Below, piece after piece: positions 38,301 to 45,852 of a stretch of DNA of 64,000 bases; the stretch's first letter is position 1; each line of letters opens with the position of its first letter. The stretch spans positions 16,878-80,877 of the forward strand of contig DAOTVB010000022.1 of NCBI GenBank assembly GCA_034436755.1. Direction: 5' to 3'. The DNA comes from CAKZQX01 sp034436755. GTDB taxonomy: Bacteria; Chloroflexota; Chloroflexia; Chloroflexales; Chloroflexaceae. A program made the translations under genes and the position numbers. The notes under the pieces were generated by a model. That model was given only the letters and a program-made list of their open reading frames with translations. It made no database searches and was not told where the DNA came from.

Positions 38301-38671
38301 GCGACCTGGGCATCCAGTTGTGCATCGATGATTTTGGGACAGGCTACTCCTCGTTGCGCTATCTGCATCGCTTCCCAATCAAGATTCTGAAGATTGACCG
38401 ATCCTTCATCAGTAACCTGAACAACGATATCGAAAGCGCCATCATCACCCAGAGCATCGTGATGTTGAGCCACACCCTGGGGCTAGAAATTGTGGCCGAA
38501 GGCATCGAGACCGATGAGCAACTGGCCTACCTCCAGGAACTACACTGTGAGTATGGACAGGGCTACCGGTTTGCCCGCGCGCTCGCCAGCAACGCCATCG
38601 AAGCACTGCTCCGCACAACGGCAGCGCAGCAGACCTCCTGCCGGTTGCTACCCGAACTTGTCGCAAGTTGA
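35321..38671 (+). CDS. Cache-GAF-PAS-GGDEF-EAL protein
   Basis: Start ATG at 35321 overlaps the previous stop by 4 bases; ATG at 35327 is an alternative. 1116 residues. A first membrane helix (about 20-42) and an extracellular Cache-like sensor (about 45-285) precede a second helix (about 292-315), a coiled coil, GAF (about 370-530), PAS (about 540-655) and GGDEF (GGDEF at 752-756 with an RASD I-site). The EAL domain (EAL at about 880, DDFGTGYSSL, AEGIET) completes it. Both catalytic motifs look intact. With its upstream partner it would set local c-di-GMP in response to extracellular and cytoplasmic signals. Confidence 0.95.
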   Translation: MSMIRNSFTTNLQRSIVRYSALGIVIISIIVAAVSVVPLYYNLRHAKEADLALVVRMRTIAIEEYLTRACDIASQITSRTQIREALEAYNQGDMRLDELETFTRPKLADALDISPDVVGILRLDQKGQPVTHVGRALPPELQPHSALDSATTIHHPVTIDGQRYLLVSAPIRNDVAPVGTDIVLFDLSRLESIVHDPAGLGQTGSMLLGRVVDGHISLVCTECVRNDNPTSPITLDSPLGQAFQHALDQQTGLLTSPGGTDPARVMAYGPVPDNPWAIVVTMNAHEMYGLANRQIILLVSLIGMLLGLGIIGTLRLVQPLTGKLVLHSDELEREVQEKTATLQMELHERIRAETALRTVNRALETLSECNQALVRATDEMTLLQQTCDILVTVGGYRMAWVSFTHPDGDSAIIPMAWAGHEEGYLTRTPRAGDASQPSPQATDMVLREHRPWIVQDIANDPAGTPWRTPALERGYAAMIILPLGTDGETSGILTIYAKTPHAFGTEEVKLLLELAGDIGYGLATLRTRIERQDALEALAHLRQRNNLILQAAGEGIYGLDIAGNITFANPAALRMVGYTEAELIGQPHHRLMHPTTTGNRHADQNGYEQQQHIRGSFHRTDDEMFWHKDGTPFPVEYISTPMFSDGNLVGVVVSFQDISERKRAAEQLRHQALHDALTGLPNRARFLELLTHTMKYARRRGSYPFAVLFLDLDNFKMVNDSLGHLDGDQFLITIAQRIATCLRASDTIARFGGDEFAILLHNVRNRQDATTVVEKIQRDLARPIHLNGHEVTTSASIGIALSSNNYDHPADLLRDADTALHQAKAQGRNRYTIFDATMRAHVLEQLHLEAALRRAIEREELRLHYQPIIALDTCTIVGFEALLRWQHPQRGLLPPSEFLRIAEEAGLMVQIGWWIVHEACRQLQAWHTQFPNLRPLSVSVNLSGSELTRSDVVERIRQTLEDTGLDAHSLKLEITENVMMDHAETTIATLEALRDLGIQLCIDDFGTGYSSLRYLHRFPIKILKIDRSFISNLNNDIESAIITQSIVMLSHTLGLEIVAEGIETDEQLAYLQELHCEYGQGYRFARALASNAIEALLRTTAAQQTSCRLLPELVAS

Positions 38672-38791
38672 TCATGAACGCACACAAGTTACGCGGTGGG
38701 CGTTTGGACCACGAATATCACGACATGAGCGAAACCCGCGAACCGGCCAATGCTGATAGGTATCAGACGATCCCGCGTTTGGCGGGGGATA

Positions 38792-38896
38792 TCGCCTCCG
38801 GCAGGGCGGAAGATTTCCATTCTTTTTCACAAAACATTTGCACTCTGTGCAAATGTTTTGTGAAAAAGAAAAACAAGTACCATGCTGCCGCAGGCG
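38792..38896 (+). repeat. Structured repeat copy 1 with 22-bp perfect hairpin
   Basis: Hairpin 38822-38868: two 22-base arms, perfectly complementary, with loop TCT. Outer stem CTTTTTCAC, inner stem AAAACATTTGCAC. Left arm from 38792 and right arm GTACCATGCTGCCGCAGGCG to 38896. Confidence 0.92.
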
Positions 38897-39014
38897 CGTC
38901 GGGCTTCCATCTGGTCAAATGTCCCGTTTGAACGTCCACTGCGTAACTCGTGTAACTCACAGGAGTTACGCGGTCGGTTCCAAACCAGGCATCTGCCGGG
39001 ACAACCGGCCCGAT

Positions 39015-39118
39015 TCGCCTCCGGCAGGGCGGAAGAAACCTGATCTTTTTCACACAAAAATTCACAAAGTAAATTTTTGTGTGAAAAAGAAACAAAAGTA
39101 CCATGCTGCCGCAGGCGA
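39015..39118 (+). repeat. Structured repeat copy 2 with 21-bp hairpin
   Basis: Hairpin 39045-39089: 21-base arms with one mismatch, loop AAA. Outer stem CTTTTTCAC as in copy 1, inner stem ACAAAAATTCAC, unlike copy 1. Confidence 0.92.
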
Positions 39119-39214
39119 ATCGCGCTTCCATACTCGTTAAACGTCCGGGTTGCATGGCAACCGCGTAACTCGTGTAACTCATACAAGTTACGCGGTCACG
39201 AACCTGGACGAGAA

Positions 39215-39316
39215 TCGCGCCTGCAGCAGGGTGGAAGAAACCCGAGCTTTTTCAAAAAAGTTCACAAAGTGAACTTTTTTGAAAAAGCATACAAGGAGTA
39301 CCATGCTGCCGCAGGC
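39215..39316 (+). repeat. Structured repeat copy 3 with 20-bp perfect hairpin
   Basis: Hairpin 39246-39288: 20-base perfect arms, loop AAA, stem GCTTTTTCAAAAAAGTTCAC. Flanking arms as in the other copies. Confidence 0.92.
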
Positions 39317-39395
39317 GCGTCTGGTGTCCGGGTCTGGCATCAGGATGGAACAAGCCGCACCGCATACGTCCTGTAAGGAAATTGCTACTACCACC

Positions 39396-39425
39396 TTGCA
39401 GCAGAGGATAGGGCTATGCTATAAT
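39396..39425 (+). promoter_or_regulatory. Sigma70-type promoter before the solute-binding protein gene
   Basis: TTGCAG at 39396-39401 and TATAAT at 39420-39425 with an 18-base spacer and an extended -10 (TGC before TATAAT). It lies just downstream of repeat copy 3 and 33 bases before the start codon. Confidence 0.7.
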
Positions 39426-39457
39426 CTCAACAACCCTCAACGGAAAGCGAGGCCCCG

Positions 39458-40792
39458 TTGATCGCCAGGCAGCATATACAGTGCATGGTGGTTGTCTGCC
39501 TGCTTCTGATATTCATAACAGCATGTGGCGGATCATCAGCGGCGGAAGCACTACCCACGCCCGAGGCAACTCCCGTACGCTCACCACGTACGGTTACGTT
39601 GCTGCTCTGGCATGCCTGGCCCGCACCTGAACATCAGGTTTTGGCAACCCTGATTGATCGGTATAATCAGTCACAGGCGCAGACGCAGGTTATCCCCCAC
39701 GCCGTGCCGCTCGCTTCGCTGACCGCGGAGCTGCGGGCAGCAACCCTGAGCGGTGGGGGGCCACATCTCATCATCTTGAAGAGCCATACCCTCGGTGGGC
39801 TGGTGCAGGATGGTCTGTTACTGCCACTAGATGAACAGATATCCCCCAGTGAGCGCAACCGGCTCCTGCCGACCGCCCTGGATGGCGCACTTGTACAAAC
39901 CGACGGCGGCAGTCGCGCACTCTATGGCCTGCCGCTAACATTCGATACCCTGGTTCTCTATTATAATCAGGCGAACCTTACGGTACCGCCCGACAATACC
40001 GCCACCCTGCTACGTACGGCGCGGGGCCTGACCGATGCGACGACCCAGCCGCCGGTATGGGGGCTGGCCTACACGCTCTCGTTGGATAAGACCATTGGCT
40101 ATCTCTACGCATTTGGCGGGCGCATCTTTGATGAAGAGGGTAATCTGGTTCTGGCGGGCAGCGGGCGGGCCGGGGTGGAACAGTGGCTCGAGTGGCTGCT
40201 GGAACTTCGCCAGGATCAACAGATCCTGGCCGTGAATGACGGCATTGTTGTGGATAGTGCGCTGAAATCACAGGAAGCATTAATGACCATTGACTGGGCG
40301 CATGCGCTCCCGGAATACCAGGCCCTCTGGGGCGATCAGTTGGGTGTTGCCACCTTACCCGTCCTGAGTGGCCCGAATCGCGCACCACAACCCTATGTGC
40401 AGAGCGAGGTTATCAGTATCAATGCCCGCGTAGGTGATACGGACGAACAGCAGGCCGCGCTGGATTTTGTACGCTACCTGCTCACCACAGATGCGCAGAC
40501 CGCCCTGCTTGCCGCCGGGAAACAACCGGCCGTCCGTGATCTTGCCCTGCGGGAGGCAGTTTTTGGGTGGGAACTGGCCCGCACCATACGGACGCAGGCG
40601 CGACAGGGCCAGGCTATGCCCAACAGCCCACTCATGAACGACATTGTCCTGGAAGAATTGGAACGTATGCAGTTGCGCGTCCTGCGCAACCTGGCAACCC
40701 CGGCAGAGGCAGTTACAGCGGCTGAGATCGCCCTGCGCCAGCGCCTGGGCCTGCCCGAGGAGACCGGCGACACCAACGGCGTGGGGCAGTAA
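39458..40792 (+). CDS. Extracellular solute-binding lipoprotein (family 1, sugar-type ABC)
   Basis: A TTG start at 39458 is chosen because GCGAGG lies 7 bases upstream; ATG at 39485 is an alternative. 444 residues. The signal peptide ends with ITAC|GG (lipobox Cys near residue 23). The mature part has the MalE-like pattern: VTLLLWHAWPAPEHQVLATLI, a GGGPHLIIL segment, YGLPLTFDTLVLYYN and GLAYTLSLDKTIGYLYAFGG. It would be tethered outside the membrane and feed a sugar ABC importer, but no permease or ATPase gene is adjacent, so it is an orphan. It sits between the two oppositely oriented repeat arrays. Confidence 0.9.
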   Translation: MIARQHIQCMVVVCLLLIFITACGGSSAAEALPTPEATPVRSPRTVTLLLWHAWPAPEHQVLATLIDRYNQSQAQTQVIPHAVPLASLTAELRAATLSGGGPHLIILKSHTLGGLVQDGLLLPLDEQISPSERNRLLPTALDGALVQTDGGSRALYGLPLTFDTLVLYYNQANLTVPPDNTATLLRTARGLTDATTQPPVWGLAYTLSLDKTIGYLYAFGGRIFDEEGNLVLAGSGRAGVEQWLEWLLELRQDQQILAVNDGIVVDSALKSQEALMTIDWAHALPEYQALWGDQLGVATLPVLSGPNRAPQPYVQSEVISINARVGDTDEQQAALDFVRYLLTTDAQTALLAAGKQPAVRDLALREAVFGWELARTIRTQARQGQAMPNSPLMNDIVLEELERMQLRVLRNLATPAEAVTAAEIALRQRLGLPEETGDTNGVGQ

Positions 40793-40905
40793 CCTGCCGC
40801 GCCAGTCGTCCGACGCACGTCATCTGCTCGGTGCGAGCAGATCATAGCAATTACACTCTGACCCGATTTTATCGGCTTGCTGCCGATTGATACCGAGAAA
40901 ACCAG

Positions 40906-40934
40906 TTGCCCTTCATCAAAAAATGTAGTAGAAT
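40906..40934 (+). promoter_or_regulatory. Sigma70-type promoter before the roadblock gene
   Basis: TTGCCC at 40906-40911 and TAGAAT at 40929-40934, 17 bases apart, giving a leader of roughly 95 bases. A small hairpin, ATCGGC-TTGCT-GCCGAT, lies just upstream near 40871-40887. Confidence 0.5.
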
Positions 40935-41037
40935 GAGCGCGAATGGCCGTCTACCACGGCCTCACATTGCTGGTTTTGCCCCAGCACAATCTAGCCTCTT
41001 TTCCACAACTGGCTGACGGCCTTTAAGGAGGAGCTGA

Positions 41038-41406
41038 ATGGCAAGCAGAACCGAAGAGATGGTGCGGCATCTCAAGGCTTTAAGTATGAATACACCAGAT
41101 ATCGAGGCGTCGGCGGTGGTGAGTGTTGATGGCCTGATTATGGCCTCGGCGTTGCCAGCCGATGTTGAGGAAGATCGCGTATCGGCTATGAGTGCCGCAA
41201 TGCTCTCGCTGGGTGAACGTATTGCAAGTGAGTTACGGCGTGGTCAACTCGACCAGGTCTTTGTCCGTGGTGAGGAAGGCTACGTCATCTTGATGGCTAT
41301 CGGTGAGGAGGCGGTGTTGACGGCACTGGCGCATAGCCGCGCCAAACTGGGTCTGGTCTTCCTGGATATGCGGCGTACTGCCACCGAACTGATCAACCTG
41401 GTATAG
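41038..41406 (+). CDS. Roadblock/LC7 domain protein
   Basis: 122 residues with a strong AAGGAGGAG ribosome-binding site. The whole protein is one roadblock/LC7 domain: EASAVVSVDGLIMASALP (about 22-39), a helix rich in MSAAMLSLGER, then GYVILMAIGEEAVLTALA. Family knowledge: MglB-like members are GTPase-activating partners of small Ras-like GTPases (MglA) controlling polarity and gliding in bacteria. No MglA-type GTPase is in the window, so the partner is unknown. Filamentous gliding Chloroflexota carry several such proteins. Confidence 0.93.
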   Translation: MASRTEEMVRHLKALSMNTPDIEASAVVSVDGLIMASALPADVEEDRVSAMSAAMLSLGERIASELRRGQLDQVFVRGEEGYVILMAIGEEAVLTALAHSRAKLGLVFLDMRRTATELINLV

Positions 41407-41788
41407 CTGGCGCAACACGGTTTTGAACCGGTCTGATGGTCACTGCAACGAATGTGTTAATCCGTTCGTGTGTATCTACCGTCGTCAATGTTCTCGTTTG
41501 CCCCTCCTTATGAGTGTAGGCTGACCCGGCCAGGTGGTTCCCTTCCACCTGGCTGCGTTATTGTCAACACTTCTGGAGACCCGGTCAGGCATCCCATGCA
41601 GCAGCGTTCGATGGGACGCCTTGCTCAAAGACCCCCAGATTCTCAACGAGATCATACCACCGCGTCACACGTTCAGCCCGGAGCAGGTGCAACCGGACAC
41701 CTGCCGTCCGGTTGCACCTACCATACTGTCCTTATCTGATTTGATACATGGTTCATCAAACTGGGCATTTCACCCGGTGAATGGCAGA

Positions 41789-41894
41789 CGCGCCTGCGGC
41801 AGCATGGTACTCCTTATTCTTCTTTTTTCAAAAAATCCACTTCGTGAATTTTTTTTGAAAAAAGGTTACGGTTGCTTCCACCCTGCCGGAGGCT
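41789..41894 (-). repeat. Structured repeat copy 4, reverse orientation
   Basis: Arms CGCCTGCGGCAGCATGGTAC (41791-41810) and TTCCACCCTGCCGGAGGC enclose a hairpin at 41822-41864 with loop TTC. The A-run and T-run of the stem differ in length (6 against 8) and the inner stem is TCCAC/GTGAA, so this is the least perfect of the seven. Confidence 0.88.
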
Positions 41895-41976
41895 GAAATA
41901 CCTTTCAGGTCACACAACTTACGCGGTGGCGTTCAAACCGGACGTTTGAACAGATGAAAGCTCGTCTCGCCTGCGG

Positions 41977-42071
41977 CAGCATGGTACGTTTTCGATCTTT
42001 TTGGAAAAAAAGTGGCTCTCCGAGCCACTTTTTTCCAAAAAGGATATCCGATTCCACCCTGCCGGAGGCGA
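41977..42071 (-). repeat. Structured repeat copy 5, reverse orientation
   Basis: Hairpin 41997-42042: stem CTTTTTGGAAAAAA-GTGGCTC against GAGCCAC-TTTTTTCCAAAAAG, one extra A on the left, loop TCC. The outer stem here is TTTTTGG rather than TTTTTCAC, and both sides changed together. A mini-dyad, GTTCAAAC/GTTTGAAC, lies just upstream at 41931-41951. Confidence 0.9.
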
Positions 42072-42168
42072 AATGTCCTTTCGAGTCAGTAACCGCGTAA
42101 CTCGTGTCAGGTCACAGGAGTTACGCGGTTACTATGCAAACTGGACGTTCCACCCGATGGAACCCCGA

Positions 42169-42277
42169 TTCGCCTGCGGTAGCATGGTACTCGCTTTATC
42201 TTTTTCACAAAAACTTTACACTTTGTGTAAAATTTTTGTGAAAAAGCATGGTTTCTTCCGCCCTGCCGGAGGCGGAA
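42169..42277 (-). repeat. Structured repeat copy 6, reverse orientation
   Basis: Hairpin 42200-42246: 22-base arms with one mismatch, loop TTT, outer stem CTTTTTCAC, inner stem AAAAACTTTACAC. The linking dyad ACCGCGTAACTC/GAGTTACGCGGT (42092-42129, perfect 12-base arms) lies between copies 5 and 6. Confidence 0.92.
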
Positions 42278-42446
42278 TCTCCTGCCGGGTCAACGACCAC
42301 GTAACTCCTTTCAGGTCAGGGACCACGTAACTCGTGTAATTTGATTGGTCTGGTTCGTCTGATGGAGATGGGATGGGGCACGGGGCGGAGTGGTGGGAAC
42401 GGCTACTCGCAGCACCGGCTTACCCCGGCACCACCGAGAGCCACTG

Positions 42447-42486
42447 ACGGGGTGACACAAACAACCATACGTTTATGTCACCCCGT
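42447..42486. terminator. Hairpin downstream of the TIGR00266 gene
   Basis: Perfect 11-base arms ACGGGGTGACA and TGTCACCCCGT around an 18-base loop, about 50 bases beyond the minus-strand stop codon. There is no clear T-run on either side, so a Rho-dependent or processing role is possible. Confidence 0.5.
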
Positions 42487-42538
42487 TCCCGGCAGTTCCA
42501 GGTAGCATCCTGCACAACAGATGGTACAGATAATACGA

Positions 42539-43369
42539 CTACTGTCGTCCCTCAAGGAAGTTACCAAGGTTGAACCCCCCACCGCTACTACCACCGTCGC
42601 CCGAACTGGGCATGTATTGCGCAATCTTACGGGCCAGGTTCATCGCCGGCATGGTCTGGAGCCAGATCCGCCCGGGACCACGCAGGGTTGACAGAAACAA
42701 CCCCTCACCCCCGAATAAGACATTCTTAAACCCGCGCACCATCTCGACATCAAAGTCAACGCTGGGCTCAAACATCGCCACATGGCCGGTGTCCACCTTG
42801 AGTACCTGATTGGCCTCCAGCGTATACTCAACAATTTCACCGTCCAGTTCTACAAACGTCAGCCCTGGCCCGGTCAGGCTCTGCATAATAAAGCCCTCAC
42901 CACCAAAGAACCCGGTGCCCAACCGCCGCCGGAAGTGAATATCCAGTTGGACGCTACGCTCGGCGCACATAAACGCGTCTTTCTGGCAGATGATCTGCTG
43001 GCCCTCTCCCAGATGCAGCGGCACAATTTTCCCGGGAAACTCCGCCGAGAAGCCGATCAGACCCGTGCCTCCCCGCGAACTAAACGTCACCATAAAGATC
43101 GACTCGCCCGAGAACATGCGCTTGAAGGCACCGCCAAGGCCACCTTCCATGTTAGTCTGCATGTCGATATTGGCGCTCATCCAGCTCATGCCACCGCGCT
43201 CGGAGAAGACCTGCTGGCCCTCAGCCAGTTGAATAACAACCGCCTGGAGCGTCGTACCGATAATCTGATACTCGACACCCGTCGTGCCGCGCCCTTTATC
43301 CACCACCGTTGGGTCGGGCAGATCGATCCGCTCGCCAGGACTATGGTCGTAGTAATTTTGTGTACTCAT
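42539..43369 (-). CDS. TIGR00266 / AIM24 family protein
   Basis: The ATG at 43369 is set by AAGGAGG 7 bases upstream; 276 residues. Repeated beta-rich segments carry the family pattern: ERGGMSWMSANIDM, GEGQQIICQKDAFMCAE, FGGEGFIMQSLTGPG, VDTGHVAMFE and FGGEGLFLSTLRGPGRIWLQTMP. The C terminus is Gly/Ser-rich. Family knowledge: widespread, relatives include yeast mitochondrial AIM24; biochemical role unknown. It lies 101 bases downstream of rho on the same strand and may share transcripts. Confidence 0.92.
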   Translation of the reverse strand: MSTQNYYDHSPGERIDLPDPTVVDKGRGTTGVEYQIIGTTLQAVVIQLAEGQQVFSERGGMSWMSANIDMQTNMEGGLGGAFKRMFSGESIFMVTFSSRGGTGLIGFSAEFPGKIVPLHLGEGQQIICQKDAFMCAERSVQLDIHFRRRLGTGFFGGEGFIMQSLTGPGLTFVELDGEIVEYTLEANQVLKVDTGHVAMFEPSVDFDVEMVRGFKNVLFGGEGLFLSTLRGPGRIWLQTMPAMNLARKIAQYMPSSGDGGSSGGGFNLGNFLEGRQ

Positions 43370-43470
43370 GCAACACCTCCTTGTGCGTTCTGTCGGGGTT
43401 ATTGGGAACATACAGACATGAACGATAGCGCGGTCGATTTTGGCGACCAGACGCAACAGATCATTCCAGG

Positions 43471-44721
43471 TCAGGGATTCTTACTGAGCGTCGCCAGGAA
43501 CTCTTCGTTCGTGCGGGTCTTCGCCATACGGGTCAGCATCAACTCGGTGCCCTCGTTATCGCCAAGCATACTGACCATCCGCCGTAGTGTCCAGACCTGG
43601 CGCAGCAACTCGGGGGGCAGCAGCAACTCCTCGCGCCGGGTACTGCTGCGCTGAATATCGAGTGCCGGGAAGATCCGCTTCTCGGCCAGGCGCCGGTCGA
43701 GATGCAACTCCATATTACCGGTGCCCTTAAACTCTTCGTAAATCACATCATCCATGCGGCTGCCCGTATCAACCAGACAGGTAGCAATAATGGTCAGACT
43801 GCCGCCGTGTTCGATATTGCGGGCCGCGCCAAAGAAGCGCTTGGGCGGATAGAGCGCTACCGGGTCAATACCACCGGAGAGCGTACGCCCACTCGGCGGC
43901 ATATCCAGGTTGTAGGCACGCGCCAGGCGGGTGATCGAGTCCATCAGGACCACGACATCCATCCCGCCTTCGACCAGACGCTTGGCCCGTTCCAGGGTCA
44001 TCTCGGCAACTTTGGTGTGATCTTCCACGGGCTCATCAAAGGTAGAAGAGATCACATCACCCTTGACACTGCGCCGCATATCGGTCACTTCTTCCGGACG
44101 TTCACCGATAAGCAGCACCATCAGTTGTACTTCGGGATGGTTGGTCGTAATACCGTTCGCAATGGCTTTAAGGAGCAGCGTCTTCCCGGCCTTGGGAGGG
44201 GAAACAATCAGCCCACGCTGACCACGACCAATCGGTGCAATCAGGTCAACCAGGCGCGTTGAGAGAATATTATGTTCAGTTTCAAGCCGGAGTTGTTGAT
44301 TGGGAAAGATCGGCGTCAGTTGATCAAATGATGGGCGCTTCCGGGCCGTTTCCGGGTCCATCCCATTAATCAACTCAACCCGGAGCAGCGAGAAGAAGCG
44401 TTCACTCTCTTTCGGTGGACGAATCTGCCCCCAGATGCGGTCGCCGGTACGCAGTCCAAAGCGGCGAATCTGCGACTGCGAGACATAGACATCATCGGGG
44501 CCGGGCAACATCCGATCGCCGCGCAAAAAACCAAACCCGTCAGAAACAATATCCAGAATACCGTCACTAAACGTATTTCCCGCCTCTTCGGTCTGGGCCT
44601 GTAATAGTTTGAAGATCAAATCATGTTTCTTGAGGCCACTCACCCCGCTAATACCGCTATTACGCGCCAGTTCACGTAGATCAGCGAGGGTTTTCGATTC
44701 TAATTCAGCAACATTGACCAT
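43471..44721 (-). CDS. rho: Transcription termination factor Rho
   Basis: 416 residues, a compact Rho without a large N-terminal insertion. The N-terminal Rho-N helix region (LADLRELARNSGISG) and the cold-shock RNA-binding domain (GILDIVSDGFGFLRG, YVSQSQIRRFGLRTGD) precede the ATPase with Walker A PPKAGKTLL, IGERPEEVTDM, the R-loop/Q-loop region and DSITRLARAYN. A hexameric RNA translocase that ends transcription at Rho-dependent sites. AAGGAG precedes the ATG. A promoter-like pair about 430 bases upstream suggests a long leader, which fits the known autogenous control of rho in other bacteria. Confidence 0.98.
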   Translation of the reverse strand: MVNVAELESKTLADLRELARNSGISGVSGLKKHDLIFKLLQAQTEEAGNTFSDGILDIVSDGFGFLRGDRMLPGPDDVYVSQSQIRRFGLRTGDRIWGQIRPPKESERFFSLLRVELINGMDPETARKRPSFDQLTPIFPNQQLRLETEHNILSTRLVDLIAPIGRGQRGLIVSPPKAGKTLLLKAIANGITTNHPEVQLMVLLIGERPEEVTDMRRSVKGDVISSTFDEPVEDHTKVAEMTLERAKRLVEGGMDVVVLMDSITRLARAYNLDMPPSGRTLSGGIDPVALYPPKRFFGAARNIEHGGSLTIIATCLVDTGSRMDDVIYEEFKGTGNMELHLDRRLAEKRIFPALDIQRSSTRREELLLPPELLRQVWTLRRMVSMLGDNEGTELMLTRMAKTRTNEEFLATLSKNP

Positions 44722-45295
44722 ACGTATACTCCTTAGGATAGGTTCAATGCAAAGCGAGCAGTAATATGTTCATGCCAGGGCACAGCGAATCTTGACCATG
44801 CGGTTATGCAACCGTATCACCGCTCAATCAGCATAATAAAGATTTCTGGTGTGCGTGGAAAACCATACCGGGGCATCTCCACGCGCATACCATCAGGCAG
44901 GTTGAGTCAGTCCACCCCTGGGCCGCTGTTTGCATATATAACATAGCGTGTTGTTCTTTTGAGGAAGCATCGTGGATAGAAAGGGCTGTTATTCAATACA
45001 TGCACCGCCGTACAGCGTATGCCGAAGAAATGCGTTTGGATTGTCCGATGAGTATGGAAACGTAGTTGGGGAACTCGTCTTGGGAGTACCAGACGGTACT
45101 GCTCCTAAACCAACAGAGGATGCCAGCGCAGTACCGTGTTCCTCATCGTAAGTATAACATATGCGTCAATAGTTTGCAATAAGCTTACGTTGTGATGCCA
45201 TCCATAGCAAACCTACGCTGGACGACCATACCAGACAGAGCTACACCCAGAATTATCGTAGCATCGGAGATTGGCTAATGTCGTATCCCGCATAA
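44722..45295. other. Gene-free region upstream of rho
   Basis: 574 bases between apt and rho, both on the minus strand. No gene is supported. It contains a minus-strand promoter-like pair at 45151-45179, which would make this region mostly the 5' leader of rho. Confidence 0.55.
45151..45179 (-). promoter_or_regulatory. Minus-strand promoter giving a long rho leader
   Basis: Read on the minus strand: TTGCAA (45179-45174), 17-base spacer, TATACT (45156-45151). Transcription would begin near 45144, about 420 bases before the rho start codon. Confidence 0.55.
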
Positions 45296-45817
45296 TCAAA
45301 ACTGGATAAGCGAGAAGATAGGATACTGTTGAAGACGTTCACGCCCATTCAAGAATGTCAATTCGACCAGAAACGCTACTTCCTCGACAATACCACCGGC
45401 CTGCTCGACCAGGCCGCATGTTGCACTAATCGTGCCACCAGTTGCCAGCAAATCATCAATGACCAGGGTGCGCATGCCCGCATCGAAGGCATCCCGATGG
45501 ATCTCCAACTTATTGACGCCATACTCCAGGGCATACTCAGCCAGGTAGGTATCGGCGGGCAGCTTCCCCGGCTTGCGCACCGGCACAAACCCGATACCCA
45601 GTTCATAGGCCAGCGGCGCACCAAAGATAAACCCACGCGACTCTATCCCAACAATGACATCAACCGGGCGTTCCGTATAGCGTGCGGCCAGCGTCTTAAT
45701 CGTGTAACGAAAGGCTTCCTTATCCCGCAGCAGGGGGGTAATATCTTTGAACTGGATACCCGGAACAGGAAAATCAGGAATATTCCGAATCAGTGCAACG
45801 AGTTGTTCCTCGGTCAT
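45296..45817 (-). CDS. apt: Adenine phosphoribosyltransferase
   Basis: ATG at 45817 with GGGAGG upstream; 173 residues, the normal length. Key segments are PDFPVPGIQFKDITPLL near the N terminus, GIESRGFIFGAPLAY (about 58-72), VPVRKPGKLP, and the PRPP-binding loop VIDDLLATGGT (about 120-130). It salvages adenine to AMP using PRPP in the cytoplasm. It follows corA by 35 bases on the same strand and is probably co-transcribed with it. Confidence 0.97.
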   Translation of the reverse strand: MTEEQLVALIRNIPDFPVPGIQFKDITPLLRDKEAFRYTIKTLAARYTERPVDVIVGIESRGFIFGAPLAYELGIGFVPVRKPGKLPADTYLAEYALEYGVNKLEIHRDAFDAGMRTLVIDDLLATGGTISATCGLVEQAGGIVEEVAFLVELTFLNGRERLQQYPIFSLIQF

Positions 45818-45852
45818 ACGCGCCCTAAACCTCCCATGACTTGATACGATGT

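Larger units (their letters stand above)
38672..39340 (+). repeat. Array of three structured repeat elements, forward orientation
   Basis: The gap after the GGDEF-EAL gene is filled by three head-to-tail elements. Each runs: AGTTACGCGGT; spacer; TCGCCTCCGGCAGGGCGGAAG arm; long hairpin; GTACCATGCTGCCGCAGGCG arm; a TCAAAY...GTTTGA mini-dyad; GCGTAACTCGTGT. Neighbouring elements join through a second dyad, ACCGCGTAACT...AGTTACGCGGT (38938-38974; 39160-39196, perfect 11-base arms in the latter). No protein-coding gene is supported inside. Confidence 0.9.
41407..42538. other. 1.1-kb gene-free region holding the second repeat array
   Basis: No gene is supported. 41407-41740 shows little structure beyond a short dyad, GCAACCGGACACCTGCCGTCCGGTTGC, near 41688-41714. 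41740-42345 contains three structured repeat elements in reverse orientation. 42447-42486 is a hairpin serving the convergent TIGR00266 gene. Confidence 0.7.

Noticed and set aside
38822..38868. Hairpins as simple Rho-independent terminators
   Set aside because: Stems are AT-rich on the outside and 19-25 bp long, T-runs form part of the stem rather than following it, and three sit in tandem with shared flanks. A terminating side effect is possible but does not explain the family.
38672..39340. CRISPR array
   Set aside because: The repeats are spaced at about 210-220 bases, are much longer than CRISPR repeats, the variable part is a self-complementary stem rather than unique spacers, and no cas genes are present.
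38672..42345. Integron attC cassette array
   Set aside because: attC sites also conserve structure over sequence, but here there is no integrase, the short cores do not fit GTTRRRY/RYYYAAC well, and the elements follow each other without a gene cassette between each pair.
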